Positions 43,170-52,600 of a stretch of DNA of 64,000 nucleotides are shown here, in pieces. The notes below the pieces were generated by a model. The model was given only the letters and a program-made list of their open reading frames with translations, was not told the DNA's origin and searched no databases. The stretch comes from Bog-473 sp963850095 (GTDB lineage Bacteria > Actinomycetota > Acidimicrobiia > Acidimicrobiales > RAAP-2): NCBI GenBank assembly GCA_963850095.1, contig CAWKJX010000009.1, positions 264,904 to 328,903 of the forward strand. Direction: 5' to 3'. Each line of letters starts with the position of its first letter. The first letter of the stretch is position 1. Position numbers and translations under genes: made by a program.

Positions 43170-44699
43170 GTGGCTGATTTCTTGGACCGGGCCGCGCTCG
43201 TCTACGGCGACCGGACGGCGGTGGTCGACGAACCCGGGGTGGCGGGCTCGCTCGGGGCACCGGGCTACGGAGAGCTCGAGGCCCGGGCGCGCGGTATGGC
43301 GGTGGCCCTGGACAACCTCGACGTCGGACACGGTGAGCGGGTGGCCATCGTCAGCCCGAACTCGGCCCGCTTCCTGACGGCGTACTTCGGCGTCAGCGGC
43401 TACGGGCGCGTGCTGGTGCCGATCAACTTCCGGCTGACCTCCGACGAAATCGCCTACATCGTCGAACACTCCGGGGCGTCCGTCCTCCTGTACGACCCGG
43501 ATTTGGCCGACCAGGTCGACGGCATCAAGGTCAACCACCGCTTCTGCCTCGACGGTGTGGAGGACGCCGAGCTGTTCGCGCCGGCACCGGCGGGCGCCAG
43601 GCCCGAGCCCTGGGAGCGCGACGAGGACGCGACGTGCTCGGTCAACTACACGTCGGGCACCACGGCGCGGCCCAAGGGCGTGCAGCTGACGCAGCGCAAC
43701 TGCTGGCTCAACGCGACCGCCTTCGGGTGGCATACCGGGGTGAGCGACCGTGACGTCCTGTTGCACACGCTGCCCATGTTCCACTGCAACGGCTGGGGCA
43801 TGCCCTACGCCGTGACCGGCATGGGGGCCCGCCACGTCGTACTGCGCAAGGTGGACGGTGAGGACATTTTGGCCCGTATCGAGCGCGAGGGGGTCACGCT
43901 CCTGTGCGGCGCGCCCGCGGTGGTGGCCGCCATCCTGAGCGCGGCCGAGACGCGCGGTGCGGAAGGGCGGGAGGTGCCGGGACGCGGGACGGTGCGCATA
44001 GTGGTGGCAGGTGCGCCGCCACCCTCGAAGACGATCGAGCGCATCGAGACGGAGCTGGGGTGGGAGTTCATCCAGATCTACGGGCTGACCGAGACGGCGC
44101 CGCTGCTCACCATCAACCGGGCCCCGGCGGAGTGGGACGGGTTGGACCCGACAGCGCGCTCGCAGCTGCTGGGGCGGGCCGGGGTGCCCGCGCTGGGGGT
44201 GCAGATCGCCGTCGACGCCGAGGGCGAGGTGCTGGCGCGTTCGAACCACGTCTTCGCCGGCTACTGGGAGCAGCCCGCCGAGAGCGCGTCGGCTCTCGAG
44301 GACGGCTGGTTCCACACCGGCGACGGCGGGTATCTCGACGGCGCCTACGTGGTGATCTCCGACCGCAAGAAGGACGTCATCATCACGGGCGGGGAGAACG
44401 TGTCGTCGATAGAGGTGGAGGACTGCCTCTACCAGCATCCGGCCGTGGCCGAGGTGGCGGTGATCGGCGTACCCGACGAGAAGTGGGGCGAGACCATCAA
44501 GGCGTTGGTGGTGGTGCGCGAGGGGGCGGCGACGACGGAGGCCGAGCTGATCGGGCACTGCCGCGACCGCATGGCCCACTTCAAGGCGCCCACCTCGGTC
44601 GAGTTCAGGGAGGTGCTGGACCGCACGGCCACGGGCAAGCTGCAGAAGTACAAGCTGCGCCAGCCCTACTGGACGGATCGGGAGCGGGCGGTCAACTAG
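43170..44699 (+). CDS. Acyl-CoA synthetase (AMP-forming ligase)
   Basis: A fatty-acyl-CoA ligase of the ANL superfamily that adenylates a carboxylic acid and then transfers it to CoA. The P-loop motif is NYTSGTTARPKGVQLT; IYGLTETAPLLTINR follows as A5, DGWFHTGDGGYLDGAYVVIS as A7-A8 with DRKKDVIITGGENVSS, and the catalytic lysine lies in LDRTATGKLQKYKLR. The start is unclear: GTG 43170 gives VADFLDRAALVYGDRTAV, TTG 43116 is upstream, and ATG 43151 behind GGAGAGACGGGGGG would be in frame only if one base were removed. Its stop shares CTAG with the convergent GGDEF gene. Confidence 0.9.
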   Translation: MADFLDRAALVYGDRTAVVDEPGVAGSLGAPGYGELEARARGMAVALDNLDVGHGERVAIVSPNSARFLTAYFGVSGYGRVLVPINFRLTSDEIAYIVEHSGASVLLYDPDLADQVDGIKVNHRFCLDGVEDAELFAPAPAGARPEPWERDEDATCSVNYTSGTTARPKGVQLTQRNCWLNATAFGWHTGVSDRDVLLHTLPMFHCNGWGMPYAVTGMGARHVVLRKVDGEDILARIEREGVTLLCGAPAVVAAILSAAETRGAEGREVPGRGTVRIVVAGAPPPSKTIERIETELGWEFIQIYGLTETAPLLTINRAPAEWDGLDPTARSQLLGRAGVPALGVQIAVDAEGEVLARSNHVFAGYWEQPAESASALEDGWFHTGDGGYLDGAYVVISDRKKDVIITGGENVSSIEVEDCLYQHPAVAEVAVIGVPDEKWGETIKALVVVREGAATTEAELIGHCRDRMAHFKAPTSVEFREVLDRTATGKLQKYKLRQPYWTDRERAVN

Positions 44700-46378
44700 G
44701 CGCCGGCGCCGGACTCGCCCCTGTCCGGGTCCGCGCCGCGGGTCAGCCCCCACTTCTCCTTGGCGATGGCCCGGGCCCGTGACTTCGACAGGACGACGCG
44801 GTCGCGCCCGGCGTGCTTGGCGTCGTACATGGCCAGGTCGGCCTCGTGGAGCAGCAGCGTCGCGGACTCCGTGCCGTCCGCGGTGACGACGACACCCACG
44901 CTGGCCGTCAGGATGACGTCTTGGCCCGCCACCCGGCAGGGGGCGGACAGCACGGACCGGAAGCGCTCGGCCATATCCAACGCCTCGGCCTCGTTGTCCA
45001 CCTCGGCGAAGGCCACGAACTCGTCGCCGCCGAACCGCGCCACCACGTCGACGCGTCGCGTCGCCGCGGCGAGGCGCCTCGACATCTCCTGCAGCACGAC
45101 GTCACCCGCGGTGTGGTCGGCCTTGTCGTTGACCGACTTGAACCGGTCGAGGTCGATGAACATGATCGCCAGCGCGTTGAAGCGCCGGCCGATGTGGCCC
45201 AGGGCCAGTTCCAGACTCTCGACGAAAGCGGCCCGATTGACCAGGCCGGTCAGGGCGTCGTGGGAGGCCTGGTACGCCATCTGTTCGGCCATTTCGGAGC
45301 GTTCCAGGGCCAGTCCGACCATGTCGGCCAACTGGTGGAGCTTGGTCAGCTCGTCGCCGCCGAAGTAGGGCATGAAGGGGCTGATGGTGACGACGAGCTC
45401 GTGGGTTTCGCCGTACTGAGGCTGGAGCCTGATGCGGTACGGCACCTCCGGGTCGCCCGGGCCGACATCCCACCACGGACTGGCGTCGGACCCCTCGGTC
45501 CCGCCGGTCCCATCGGTCCCGCCCGCGCCGCTGTCCTCGTCGGCGTCCTCGACCGGCGGGTACTGGGCCAGCGGCGTGCCGTCGGGCTCGAGCAGAACGG
45601 CCCGGGACGCGCCGACGAGGGCGCAGACGTGGGGCAGGAGGCCCTCCGCCACCTGCTTAGGCCCGCCCGCCGTGACCAGCTCCGTCATGCCGCGCCGGAA
45701 GGCGGCGTCCTCGTGGCGGCCCAGGAAGGAGCGGACGAACCCCGGGAGCACCAGCGCGCCCAGGAACAACACGCCCATGATGACCGTCACCAGCTCGTCC
45801 GCGAACTGCACCGACGTGCCCGAAATGCCCAGGGCGGCCACCACGACCTGGAGTTCGAGCCCGGCCGTGGCGAGGGCGAGCAGGCGCATGCGGTACTTGG
45901 CGATGCGCGGTTGGTCTCGTCCGGCCAGGAAGAGCCGGATGACGACATAGCTGAAGAGAAAGGCCCACTGGGCGCTGAACGTCAGCCGGTAGGCGACGAA
46001 GTCCGCCGGCGGCGGCTCCCCGGGCTCGGGCACGTACTGCAGCGCGAAGGTGAAGGCGATCACCGCGACCGTGAGGGCCGCCACGGCGTACTGCACCGCC
46101 GCCCGCGGGTGGAGGAAGCTGGCGGCGAACTGGAACAGGCAGTAGGGAACCAGCATCAACACCGCGATCAGCACCTTGACCGTCGTCTCGTTCGTGACGA
46201 TGCTCGGGTCGACCTTGGCCACCACGGAAATGCCGCCGATGATGCCGAAGGCCAGCGCAGCCCAGCCGGCGCCCCTGATGCGGTGACGCAGCCATTGGCC
46301 GAAGGTGATGGCAGCGAGCAGGACGAACTCCCAGAGCGAGACGTTCGCCAGAATCTGCGTCCAGTGCTCCATCGTCAT
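44696..46378 (-). CDS. Membrane diguanylate cyclase (multi-helix sensor plus GGDEF)
   Basis: A 560-residue protein. About seven transmembrane helices occupy residues 10-230 (for example FVLLAAITFGQWL, VLIAVLMLVPYCLFQFAASF). A GAF-like soluble part follows at about 235-370, then GGDEF at about 375-540. The active loop FGGDEF is intact, with RRVD five residues before it as an inhibitory I-site, and the magnesium Asp lies in MFIDLDRFKSVND. It should make c-di-GMP and be product-inhibited. A Gly/Thr/Asp-rich insertion sits in the GAF-like region. It is convergent with the ligase gene. Confidence 0.9.
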   Translation of the reverse strand: MTMEHWTQILANVSLWEFVLLAAITFGQWLRHRIRGAGWAALAFGIIGGISVVAKVDPSIVTNETTVKVLIAVLMLVPYCLFQFAASFLHPRAAVQYAVAALTVAVIAFTFALQYVPEPGEPPPADFVAYRLTFSAQWAFLFSYVVIRLFLAGRDQPRIAKYRMRLLALATAGLELQVVVAALGISGTSVQFADELVTVIMGVLFLGALVLPGFVRSFLGRHEDAAFRRGMTELVTAGGPKQVAEGLLPHVCALVGASRAVLLEPDGTPLAQYPPVEDADEDSGAGGTDGTGGTEGSDASPWWDVGPGDPEVPYRIRLQPQYGETHELVVTISPFMPYFGGDELTKLHQLADMVGLALERSEMAEQMAYQASHDALTGLVNRAAFVESLELALGHIGRRFNALAIMFIDLDRFKSVNDKADHTAGDVVLQEMSRRLAAATRRVDVVARFGGDEFVAFAEVDNEAEALDMAERFRSVLSAPCRVAGQDVILTASVGVVVTADGTESATLLLHEADLAMYDAKHAGRDRVVLSKSRARAIAKEKWGLTRGADPDRGESGAGA

Positions 46379-46565
46379 CCCCCGCCACTGCTCGGTCGCC
46401 CGCCTGCAGTGGCCCAGTCCTCAACGGCCCGGCGGCATGGCAGGTCCGGGCGGTGGAGTCGCAACTCTAATAGCTCCCGGCGCGGTCTGCAGCTGAGAAG
46501 TTCCTGGTGGATGACGGTTAACCTCCTGGATGGCCTCGGCGGGGCTCGACGGACGGTGCAGCCGC

Positions 46566-47717
46566 TTATGGCCGCTCCTCCAGGAGGACGCGGTGCCGGG
46601 GCCCGAGGGAGAGACCGACCTGCCCGACGATGAGGCGGCGCAGCGGGATGCCGGCGATTTGGCGGCGCCACCCGGCGTCGAGCCGGCTCGGCTCTCCGCA
46701 CAGGAGCTGGGCGATGTCGGCCCTGGTGGCGAGCAGGCCCTGGTCGAAGTCGAGGTCGTCGGCGATCTGGCGCACGACACCCGTGCAGACCGCGACGGCG
46801 GCGGCCGGCGCCGGGGCCTCGCGGCCCTCCGATGGCATGCGGATCCGGTCGGCGGGCAGCGAAAGCCCCCGCTCGACGGCCCGCAGGATTTCCCCGGCCC
46901 GGCCTTGCGCCAGGTGCCGGGCGTCGACGCCGCGGGCGTGCCGCAGCTCGTCGCCGTTGCGCGGCGGTCGCTGCGAAATGGCCAGCAGGCCGAGGTCCGA
47001 CAGCACCATGCGACGGGGACGGTTGGTCTCGGCCGCGGTGCGCTCACGCCAGGCGGCCACCTCCTGGGCCACTCCGCGCGAGCGGCGCGACATGCTCCGG
47101 ATGTCCCCGAGCTTCCACCATGCCTCGTCGGGGTCGCGCGCGGGCGTGCGATCGCTCAGGACCTGGTCGCACTCGTCGAGGGCCCACTCCAACCGGCCCA
47201 GTGCGCTGAGCCGCTCGGTCAGGACGGCCCGGAGATCCAGGAGGTGGGCGACGTCGCTCATGGCGTAGGAGATCTGACGGTCGGACATGGGGCGCTCGAG
47301 CCAGTCCGAGAGCCGGTCGGCCTTGGGGAGCGAGACGCCCAGCATCTGGTCCGTGAGCCGGGTCAGCGACGGGGTGGACATACCCAGGAACCCGGCCACG
47401 ATCTGCGTGTCGAACACCGCCGATGGCACGGCGCCGCACGCCGCCATGAGCACGTCGAGGTCCTGCGACGACGCATGGGCCACGGCCGTGCCGGGCCCAC
47501 TGAACACCTCGGCCAGGGGGGCGGGGTCCACAGCGAGCGGGTCGACCAGGGCCACCCCGTCCCTCCAGGCGATCTGGATCAGCGCCAGGTCGGGAACGTA
47601 GGTGCGCTCGGTGTGGAACTCGGTGTCGAAGCCGTAGTACTCCTCGTCGGCCAACCGGGCCACCAGGTCCCGCAGACCCTCGGCGTCGACGACCATGACC
47701 GGGGCCGGCTCGCTCAT
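46566..47717 (-). CDS. rnd: Ribonuclease D
   Basis: A 3'-5' exoribonuclease that trims tRNA precursors. ATG 47717 gives 383 residues. The DEDDy exonuclease site reads GFDTEFHTERTYVPDLALIQ (exo I), AVAHASSQDLDVLMA with FDTQIVAGFL (exo II) and DRQISYAMSDVAHLLDL (exo III Tyr/Asp). The HRDC domain follows (LLAISQRPPRNGDELRHARG). An upstream open frame beyond 47717 lacks conservation and is not included. It is divergent from the degenerate GGDEF gene. Confidence 0.93.
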   Translation of the reverse strand: MSEPAPVMVVDAEGLRDLVARLADEEYYGFDTEFHTERTYVPDLALIQIAWRDGVALVDPLAVDPAPLAEVFSGPGTAVAHASSQDLDVLMAACGAVPSAVFDTQIVAGFLGMSTPSLTRLTDQMLGVSLPKADRLSDWLERPMSDRQISYAMSDVAHLLDLRAVLTERLSALGRLEWALDECDQVLSDRTPARDPDEAWWKLGDIRSMSRRSRGVAQEVAAWRERTAAETNRPRRMVLSDLGLLAISQRPPRNGDELRHARGVDARHLAQGRAGEILRAVERGLSLPADRIRMPSEGREAPAPAAAVAVCTGVVRQIADDLDFDQGLLATRADIAQLLCGEPSRLDAGWRRQIAGIPLRRLIVGQVGLSLGPRHRVLLEERP

Positions 47718-48060
47718 CGCACGGCACCCACCGGGCGGGTGGGGCCCACCGTGCTCGTCATTGCTCGGATTTGGAGGAGGAGATGGTGGCAGCCCTTCGC
47801 ACGACCGTGGAGGGAGGATACCGCGCCGTTTTTTTGGCCCTCGGCCGGCCGCCCGCCCGGCGCAACCGGCATTGGCCCCGAGCAGTGGGACGTTCGCCGC
47901 CGGCCCCGTCCACGCCGGAACCACCGACCGGGTCCGCCGCTACACTCAGCACTGTGGCCAGGGAAAACAGGGCCGGCGGCCAGGGTTAATGACTTAATGC
48001 TCTGTTCGGGAGAGTGGGAATCCGATATGAGTGGATTAGAGAGGGAACGGAGGGGGCTTC
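47718..48060. promoter_or_regulatory. Divergent gap between rnd and a GGDEF-like gene
   Basis: This gap of about 340 bp has no convincing gene. Directly before rnd is a nested stem: GCACGG (47719-47724) with CCGTGC (47749-47754) outside, and CCCACC (47727-47732) with GGGTGG (47737-47742) inside, which would fold in the rnd leader. Near the other end, GGTTAATGACTTAATGC (about 47984-48000) is locally AT-rich and may hold the promoter for the 48061 gene. Confidence 0.4.
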
Positions 48061-48723
48061 GTGAAGAAGGTAAGGAAGAAGTTCTTCGGTAGGGACGCGC
48101 CCTCGGAGAGGGTCGTGCCGGACACGTCTGGCCAGAGCGTCGCGGGCGGACCCCCCTCGCCCGGTGGAACCTCCAGGAGCGTGGAATCGATGTTGCAGGA
48201 GTTCTCGGGCGGGGCGGAGTCCGTGGGCCGGCCGCCGGCGGGCAAGTACGACCAGCTGTGGCAGCTCTCCATGGCGGACCCCCATACGGGTCTGGCCAAT
48301 CAGCTCCTCCTGCTCGACCGCCTGACCCAGGCGCTGGCGCGTCGCCGGCGCCACGGGGGCGAGGTGGTGGTCAGCCATATCGACCTGGACAACCTCGGGG
48401 AGATCAACCTCGACCTGGGTTACACCACCGGCAACACGGTCCTGTGCGAAATGGCACGCCGGCTGACCTCGGTGCTCCGGACCGAGGACACGGTCGGGCG
48501 CGTGGGCGGCAGCGAACTCGTGGTGGTCATCACGGTCAACGACGAGCAGGCCGTCGGGCCGCTCATGCGGCGTCTGCAACACACACTCGACGAGCCCGTG
48601 GTGGTGGGGGGCCAGGGCATCCGGTTGCACGCCACCTTGGGCGTGGCGGTGGCCGAGGATGCCGAGTCGGCCGAGGGCGTGCTGACCCGGGCCGACCGGT
48701 CCACCCGGGTCGGCCACCGCTGA
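48061..48723 (+). CDS. Degenerate GGDEF-domain protein
   Basis: A 220-residue protein from GTG 48061 behind ACGGAGGGGG. The first 60 residues are disordered and basic. A GGDEF-like domain follows: MADPHTGLANQLLLLDRLTQ, SHIDLDNLGEINLDLGYTTG, then VGRVGGSELVVVI where GGDEF should be. The catalytic Asp/Glu are replaced by Ser-Glu, and a metal Asp position (DLDNLGEIN) is partly kept. It probably binds GTP or c-di-GMP or a partner rather than making c-di-GMP. It has no membrane or sensor domain. Confidence 0.8.
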   Translation: MKKVRKKFFGRDAPSERVVPDTSGQSVAGGPPSPGGTSRSVESMLQEFSGGAESVGRPPAGKYDQLWQLSMADPHTGLANQLLLLDRLTQALARRRRHGGEVVVSHIDLDNLGEINLDLGYTTGNTVLCEMARRLTSVLRTEDTVGRVGGSELVVVITVNDEQAVGPLMRRLQHTLDEPVVVGGQGIRLHATLGVAVAEDAESAEGVLTRADRSTRVGHR

Positions 48724-48742
48724 GCAGCCGAGCACGCCGGTC

Positions 48743-48844
48743 ATGCTGAGGGTGGTTCGCTGGGTCCTCATCGTCGGGGCCACCGCACTGGCCGTGCGGT
48801 CCCTGCCCGACCTGGCCCGCTACCTCAGAATGCGGTCCCTGTAG
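48743..48844 (+). CDS. Small single-helix protein (DUF6893-like)
   Basis: A 33-residue frame, MLRVVRWVLIVGATALAVRS ending LPDLARYLRMRSL. It has one hydrophobic helix followed by a conserved-looking P-D-x-x-R-Y-x-x-x-R tail, which resembles the small actinobacterial proteins called DUF6893. It lies 19 bp after the degenerate GGDEF gene on the same strand and overlaps the convergent gene's end by 20 bp. No strong ribosome site is present, which lowers certainty. Confidence 0.5.
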   Translation: MLRVVRWVLIVGATALAVRSLPDLARYLRMRSL

Positions 48845-49100
48845 AGGCGTCGCGCCCGACGAACTCCCGGGCCCGGCCGAGGATGGAGGCCATCGACAGG
48901 GGCTCACCCGAGGACGGGTCGATCTGTCGGCCCACTTCTTGGAGCACGTGGCCCGCGTGGGCGCGCAGCGCCTTGACGAGGTCGTCGAACTCCTGGGAGC
49001 CGGCCACCGCTTTGGCGGCGTCGATCACCTCGTCGAGCGCGTCGCTCCCGTCACGCGCGCCGATGACGTAGCCGGCGATGAACGCCAGGATCAGGCCCAC
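48825..49100 (-). CDS. Small membrane-anchored hypothetical protein
   Basis: A 91-residue protein. It starts with a Gly-rich hydrophobic helix (MGLILAFIAGYVIGARDGSD) and continues as a soluble helical domain (ALDEVIDAAKAVAGSQEFDD, VKALRAHAGHVLQEVGRQI). I do not recognise the family. It is the last gene of a minus-strand run after the giant kinase and YceI-like genes, 18 bp downstream of the latter. Confidence 0.65.
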   Translation of the reverse strand: MGLILAFIAGYVIGARDGSDALDEVIDAAKAVAGSQEFDDLVKALRAHAGHVLQEVGRQIDPSSGEPLSMASILGRAREFVGRDASTGTAF

Positions 49101-49118
49101 GCTCCTCCTCCCGCGCGC

Positions 49119-49649
49119 TCACTGCGATCGCGCTTCAAGATGGATTTCGACGGAGACCTCAGGGTAGATCTTCAGGGCCAGCGTCGTCGGCACCTCGAGG
49201 TCGAAGTCGCGGATGTCGAGGGTTTGCTGTCCCCGGACGACGATGGCGCCGTGGTCCAGCGAGTCGATGGTGACGATGCCCCCGATCGGGCGCACGACGT
49301 CGTGGATCTCGATCCGGGCCCCCAGCTCGTAGCGGTTCGTCCCCGCCAGGTGGACCGCGTTTTCCAGCTCCAGCACGGCGTCGGGGTACCGGCGGGCGTC
49401 GATCCGGCGTTTCAGCTCGGTGTCGTAGAGGGTGTTGCCCGACGTGAGCGAGCGGAGCGCCACCGACAGCCGGGCCTTGACGGGCGCGGTGGCGTCGATG
49501 GTCCGGCCGTCCACGTCGGCGGAGATTTCGCCGTGCAGCTCACTGGTGGCGAAGGAGATCGGGCCGACGTTGGAGCGCGCCTTGACGAGCACGGCCGACC
49601 GACCGGCCTGCACCTCGAAGATCGCTTGCGCCCCGCCCCCGGGCCTCAC
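49119..49649 (-). CDS. YceI family protein
   Basis: A 176-residue beta-rich protein of the YceI lipocalin-like fold: FEVQAGRSAVLVKARSNVGP, ISFATSELHGEISADVDGRT, and the paired closing strands IGGIVTIDSLDHGAIVVRGQ and LALKIYPEVSVEIHLEARSQ. YceI proteins bind isoprenoid-type lipids; no signal peptide is seen here, so it may act inside the cell. Its GTG overlaps the stop of the giant signalling gene (GTGA), so the two are translated together, an unusual pairing. Confidence 0.75.
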   Translation of the reverse strand: MRPGGGAQAIFEVQAGRSAVLVKARSNVGPISFATSELHGEISADVDGRTIDATAPVKARLSVALRSLTSGNTLYDTELKRRIDARRYPDAVLELENAVHLAGTNRYELGARIEIHDVVRPIGGIVTIDSLDHGAIVVRGQQTLDIRDFDLEVPTTLALKIYPEVSVEIHLEARSQ

Positions 49650-52600
49650 GGGACCGCCCCCGTGGGTGCCGGTCCGACGGCCAACGTCCCCAGCGGATCT
49701 GGGCGCAGCGACGACAGCCAGGTGGTGACGGCCTCCTCAGCCGCCGGAAGGCGCCAGAGGAAGCCCTGCGCCTGGTCGCACCCCATGCGACGGAGCTCGT
49801 CGAGTTGCTGGTCCGTCTCCACACCCTCCCCGATCACGTGCAGGCCGAGCGAATGCGCGAGGTTGATGATGGCCGACACGATGGCGTGGTCCTCGGGGTT
49901 CGTGACGACCTCGGCGACGAAGGAACGGTCGACCTTGAGGTGCTGCGCCGGGTAGCGGCGGAGATAGCTCAGCGACGAGTAGCCCGTCCCGAAGTCGTCG
50001 ATCGACAACTCGACGCCCAACCTACGCAGCTCCTGAAGCTGGGCGATGGCCGCTTCGGGATCGTCGGCGGTGGCGCTCTCGGTGATTTCGAGCACGAGCG
50101 CACCTGCCTCCAACCCCGATTCGCGCAGGGCGGCGGCGATTTCGTCGACCAGGCTCGGGTCCTGGAGTTGGCGGGCCGACACGTTGACCGCCATGGGCAG
50201 CCGTTGGCCGTGCACCCGCTGCCACGCCGCGGCCTGATGGCACGCCTTACGCAGCACCCAGCGCCCGATGCCGATGATCATTCCGCTTCCCTCGGCCAGG
50301 TGGATCCACTGATCGGGGAGGAGCTCGCCCCGGGTGGGGTGGCACCACCGGATGAGCGCCTCGAAGCCGCTCAGGGTGCCCCCGCCGGCCAAATCGACGA
50401 TGGGCTGGTAGTGGATGGTGAGCTCGCCGCGCTGGAGAGCCCACTCGAGGTCGGTGCGGAGGGCGGCCCGCTCGACGGCCGCGTCGCGCATGTCGGCCTC
50501 GAAGAACTGGTAGCGCGACTTGCCACGTGACTTGGCCACATACATGGCGACGTCGGCACCGAGGAGCACGTCCTCCGCCGTTTCGCCCTCGCCGGTCACG
50601 GCGACGCCCATGCTGGCCCGGGACAGGATCTCCTGGTCGTTGATCCGGTAGGGATGGCCGAGGACGGCGATGATCCGCTTCACGATCTGCTCGGCGGCCC
50701 GCGCGTCGGCGTTCTCGAGGAGAAGCGCGAACTCGTCACCACCCCACCGCGCCACCGTGTCGCCGGGCCGCACGCACTGCTCGAGCCGGGTACTGGTGAG
50801 CTCGAGCAGCTGATCGCCAACGCCGTGACCCAACGTGTCGTTGATCGACTTGAAGTCGTCGAGGTCGAGGAAGATCACAGCCAGGGGGTGGCCGTGGGTC
50901 CGCCGGCGCACGAAGGCTTCGTCGACCCGGTCGATGAACAGCGACCGGTTGGCCAGGCCGGTGAGCGAGTCATGCGAGGCGCGGTCCCGCAGTTCGGCCT
51001 CGAGCGCCACCCTGTCGCTGGCGTCGCGCGTGTTCAGAACCAGGCCGTCCACGCTCGGGTCGTCGAACAGAGCTGCGCACGGCCGATTCACCCACGCGCC
51101 AGGAACCGTCGCGATGGCGCATGCGCGCCTGGACGAGGCGGCCCTCCGGCTCGCCGTGCATACCGGGGTCCAGATAGGCCAGCAGCAGTGGCGCGTCCTC
51201 CGGGTGCAGCCACGAGGTGAGCTCGCGGCCCACCATCTGGTCGGGTGCGAAGCCGAAGACCTGCTCGACCGACGAGCTCTGGTAGGTGATCCGGCCCTGG
51301 CGGTCGATCACCGTGGTCACGTCCGAGGACTTCTGGGCCAGCGAGCGGAAATGGGCCTCGCTCCCGGCCACCCGTTCGAGCGCGGCGCCGGCCAGGGTGG
51401 CGATGAACTCGGCCAGCTGGACCTCGACGTCGCCGAAGAGGTCGTTCACCTGGTGATGCGTGACGTTGAAGCAGGCCACGACCCGGCCTTCGGAGATGAT
51501 CGGCGCGCAGAGGATGGAGCGCAGGTCCGCGAGCAGCATGCTGTCGGAGGTATCGGTGTCGCTCAACGCGCTCGAGACGACGGGCGCCAAGCCGTCGATG
51601 GCCTGGCGCATGAGGCTCAGACTCACGTCGGGCACCAGGCTCCCCGAATCGCTCACCATGACGTCGTCCTCGCCGCCGCCCACCCGCACCACGTTGCAGT
51701 GGTCGCCCCGCAGCATGAGCATGGCGGCCTGGTACACCTCCTCGTAGACCGCAGCAGGTGAGACCGCGGTGCCGATGCGGCGCCCGACGTCGAGGAGCAT
51801 TTCGAAGCGATCGGCCAGCGAGTAGGTGGCGCGGGGGCTGTCGGGCGCGTGCGGCTCGAGGCTGACCCGTTCCACTTCGGCCCGGGCCAGGTCGGCCCGG
51901 GCGTCCGTGCGGCCCTGGGCGGCCGCTGCCCGCGCCTCGGCAATGCGGGTCACCGTCGACTCATAGGCCGCGCCCTGCTCCTGGCTGATGCGGAGGCTGC
52001 GGGCGAAGTAACGCCGGGCCCGCCGGGGCCGCCCGCGTAGCCCGGCCACAATGGCGCGCTCGCGCAGGGCGTGCGGCAGGTTGTTGCGGTAGGAGCGGGA
52101 GAAGCGCTGGGCCCGCCTGGCCGCCCGGGTGGCGCGGCGCAGGTAGCGCGCCCGCGCCCGCCGCTCGGACGGCTCGACGGCCTCAGCCTGCATGCGCAGC
52201 GCGGTAGCCAGCCAGGGACGGACGGGAGCGATGTACTCGGCCCGCAGGCCGGCCGACGAGACGATGGCCTGAGCCTCGGTGAAGCGCTCCACGGCGCGCT
52301 CGACTTCGCCGGCGTAGAGGAGCCGTACGCCATCGGCCAGGTGGACCTCGGTGGCCGTGTGGGCGTCCCCGAGGTCGCGTCCTATCTCTATGGCCACGAA
52401 GGCTTCGGGGATCCGTCCCACCCCGGCCCGGGACCATCCGCTCAAGGCGATACCGGCCGCGGTGGCGTCACCGATCGCCGTCGCCTTGTAGTAGAGCTCG
52501 CGCGAAAGGTCGGTGGCGACGTCGAGCTCACCCAGGCGGTAGTGCGCGAACGCCTCGTGCCAGACCGCCGTGTTCTGCTCCCACCGGCCACCGGTCCGCT

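Noticed and set aside
47771..47989. Plus-strand open frame in the rnd divergent gap
   Set aside because: It begins MEEEMVAALRTTVEGG but becomes Arg/Pro-rich without conservation and overlaps the likely promoter region.
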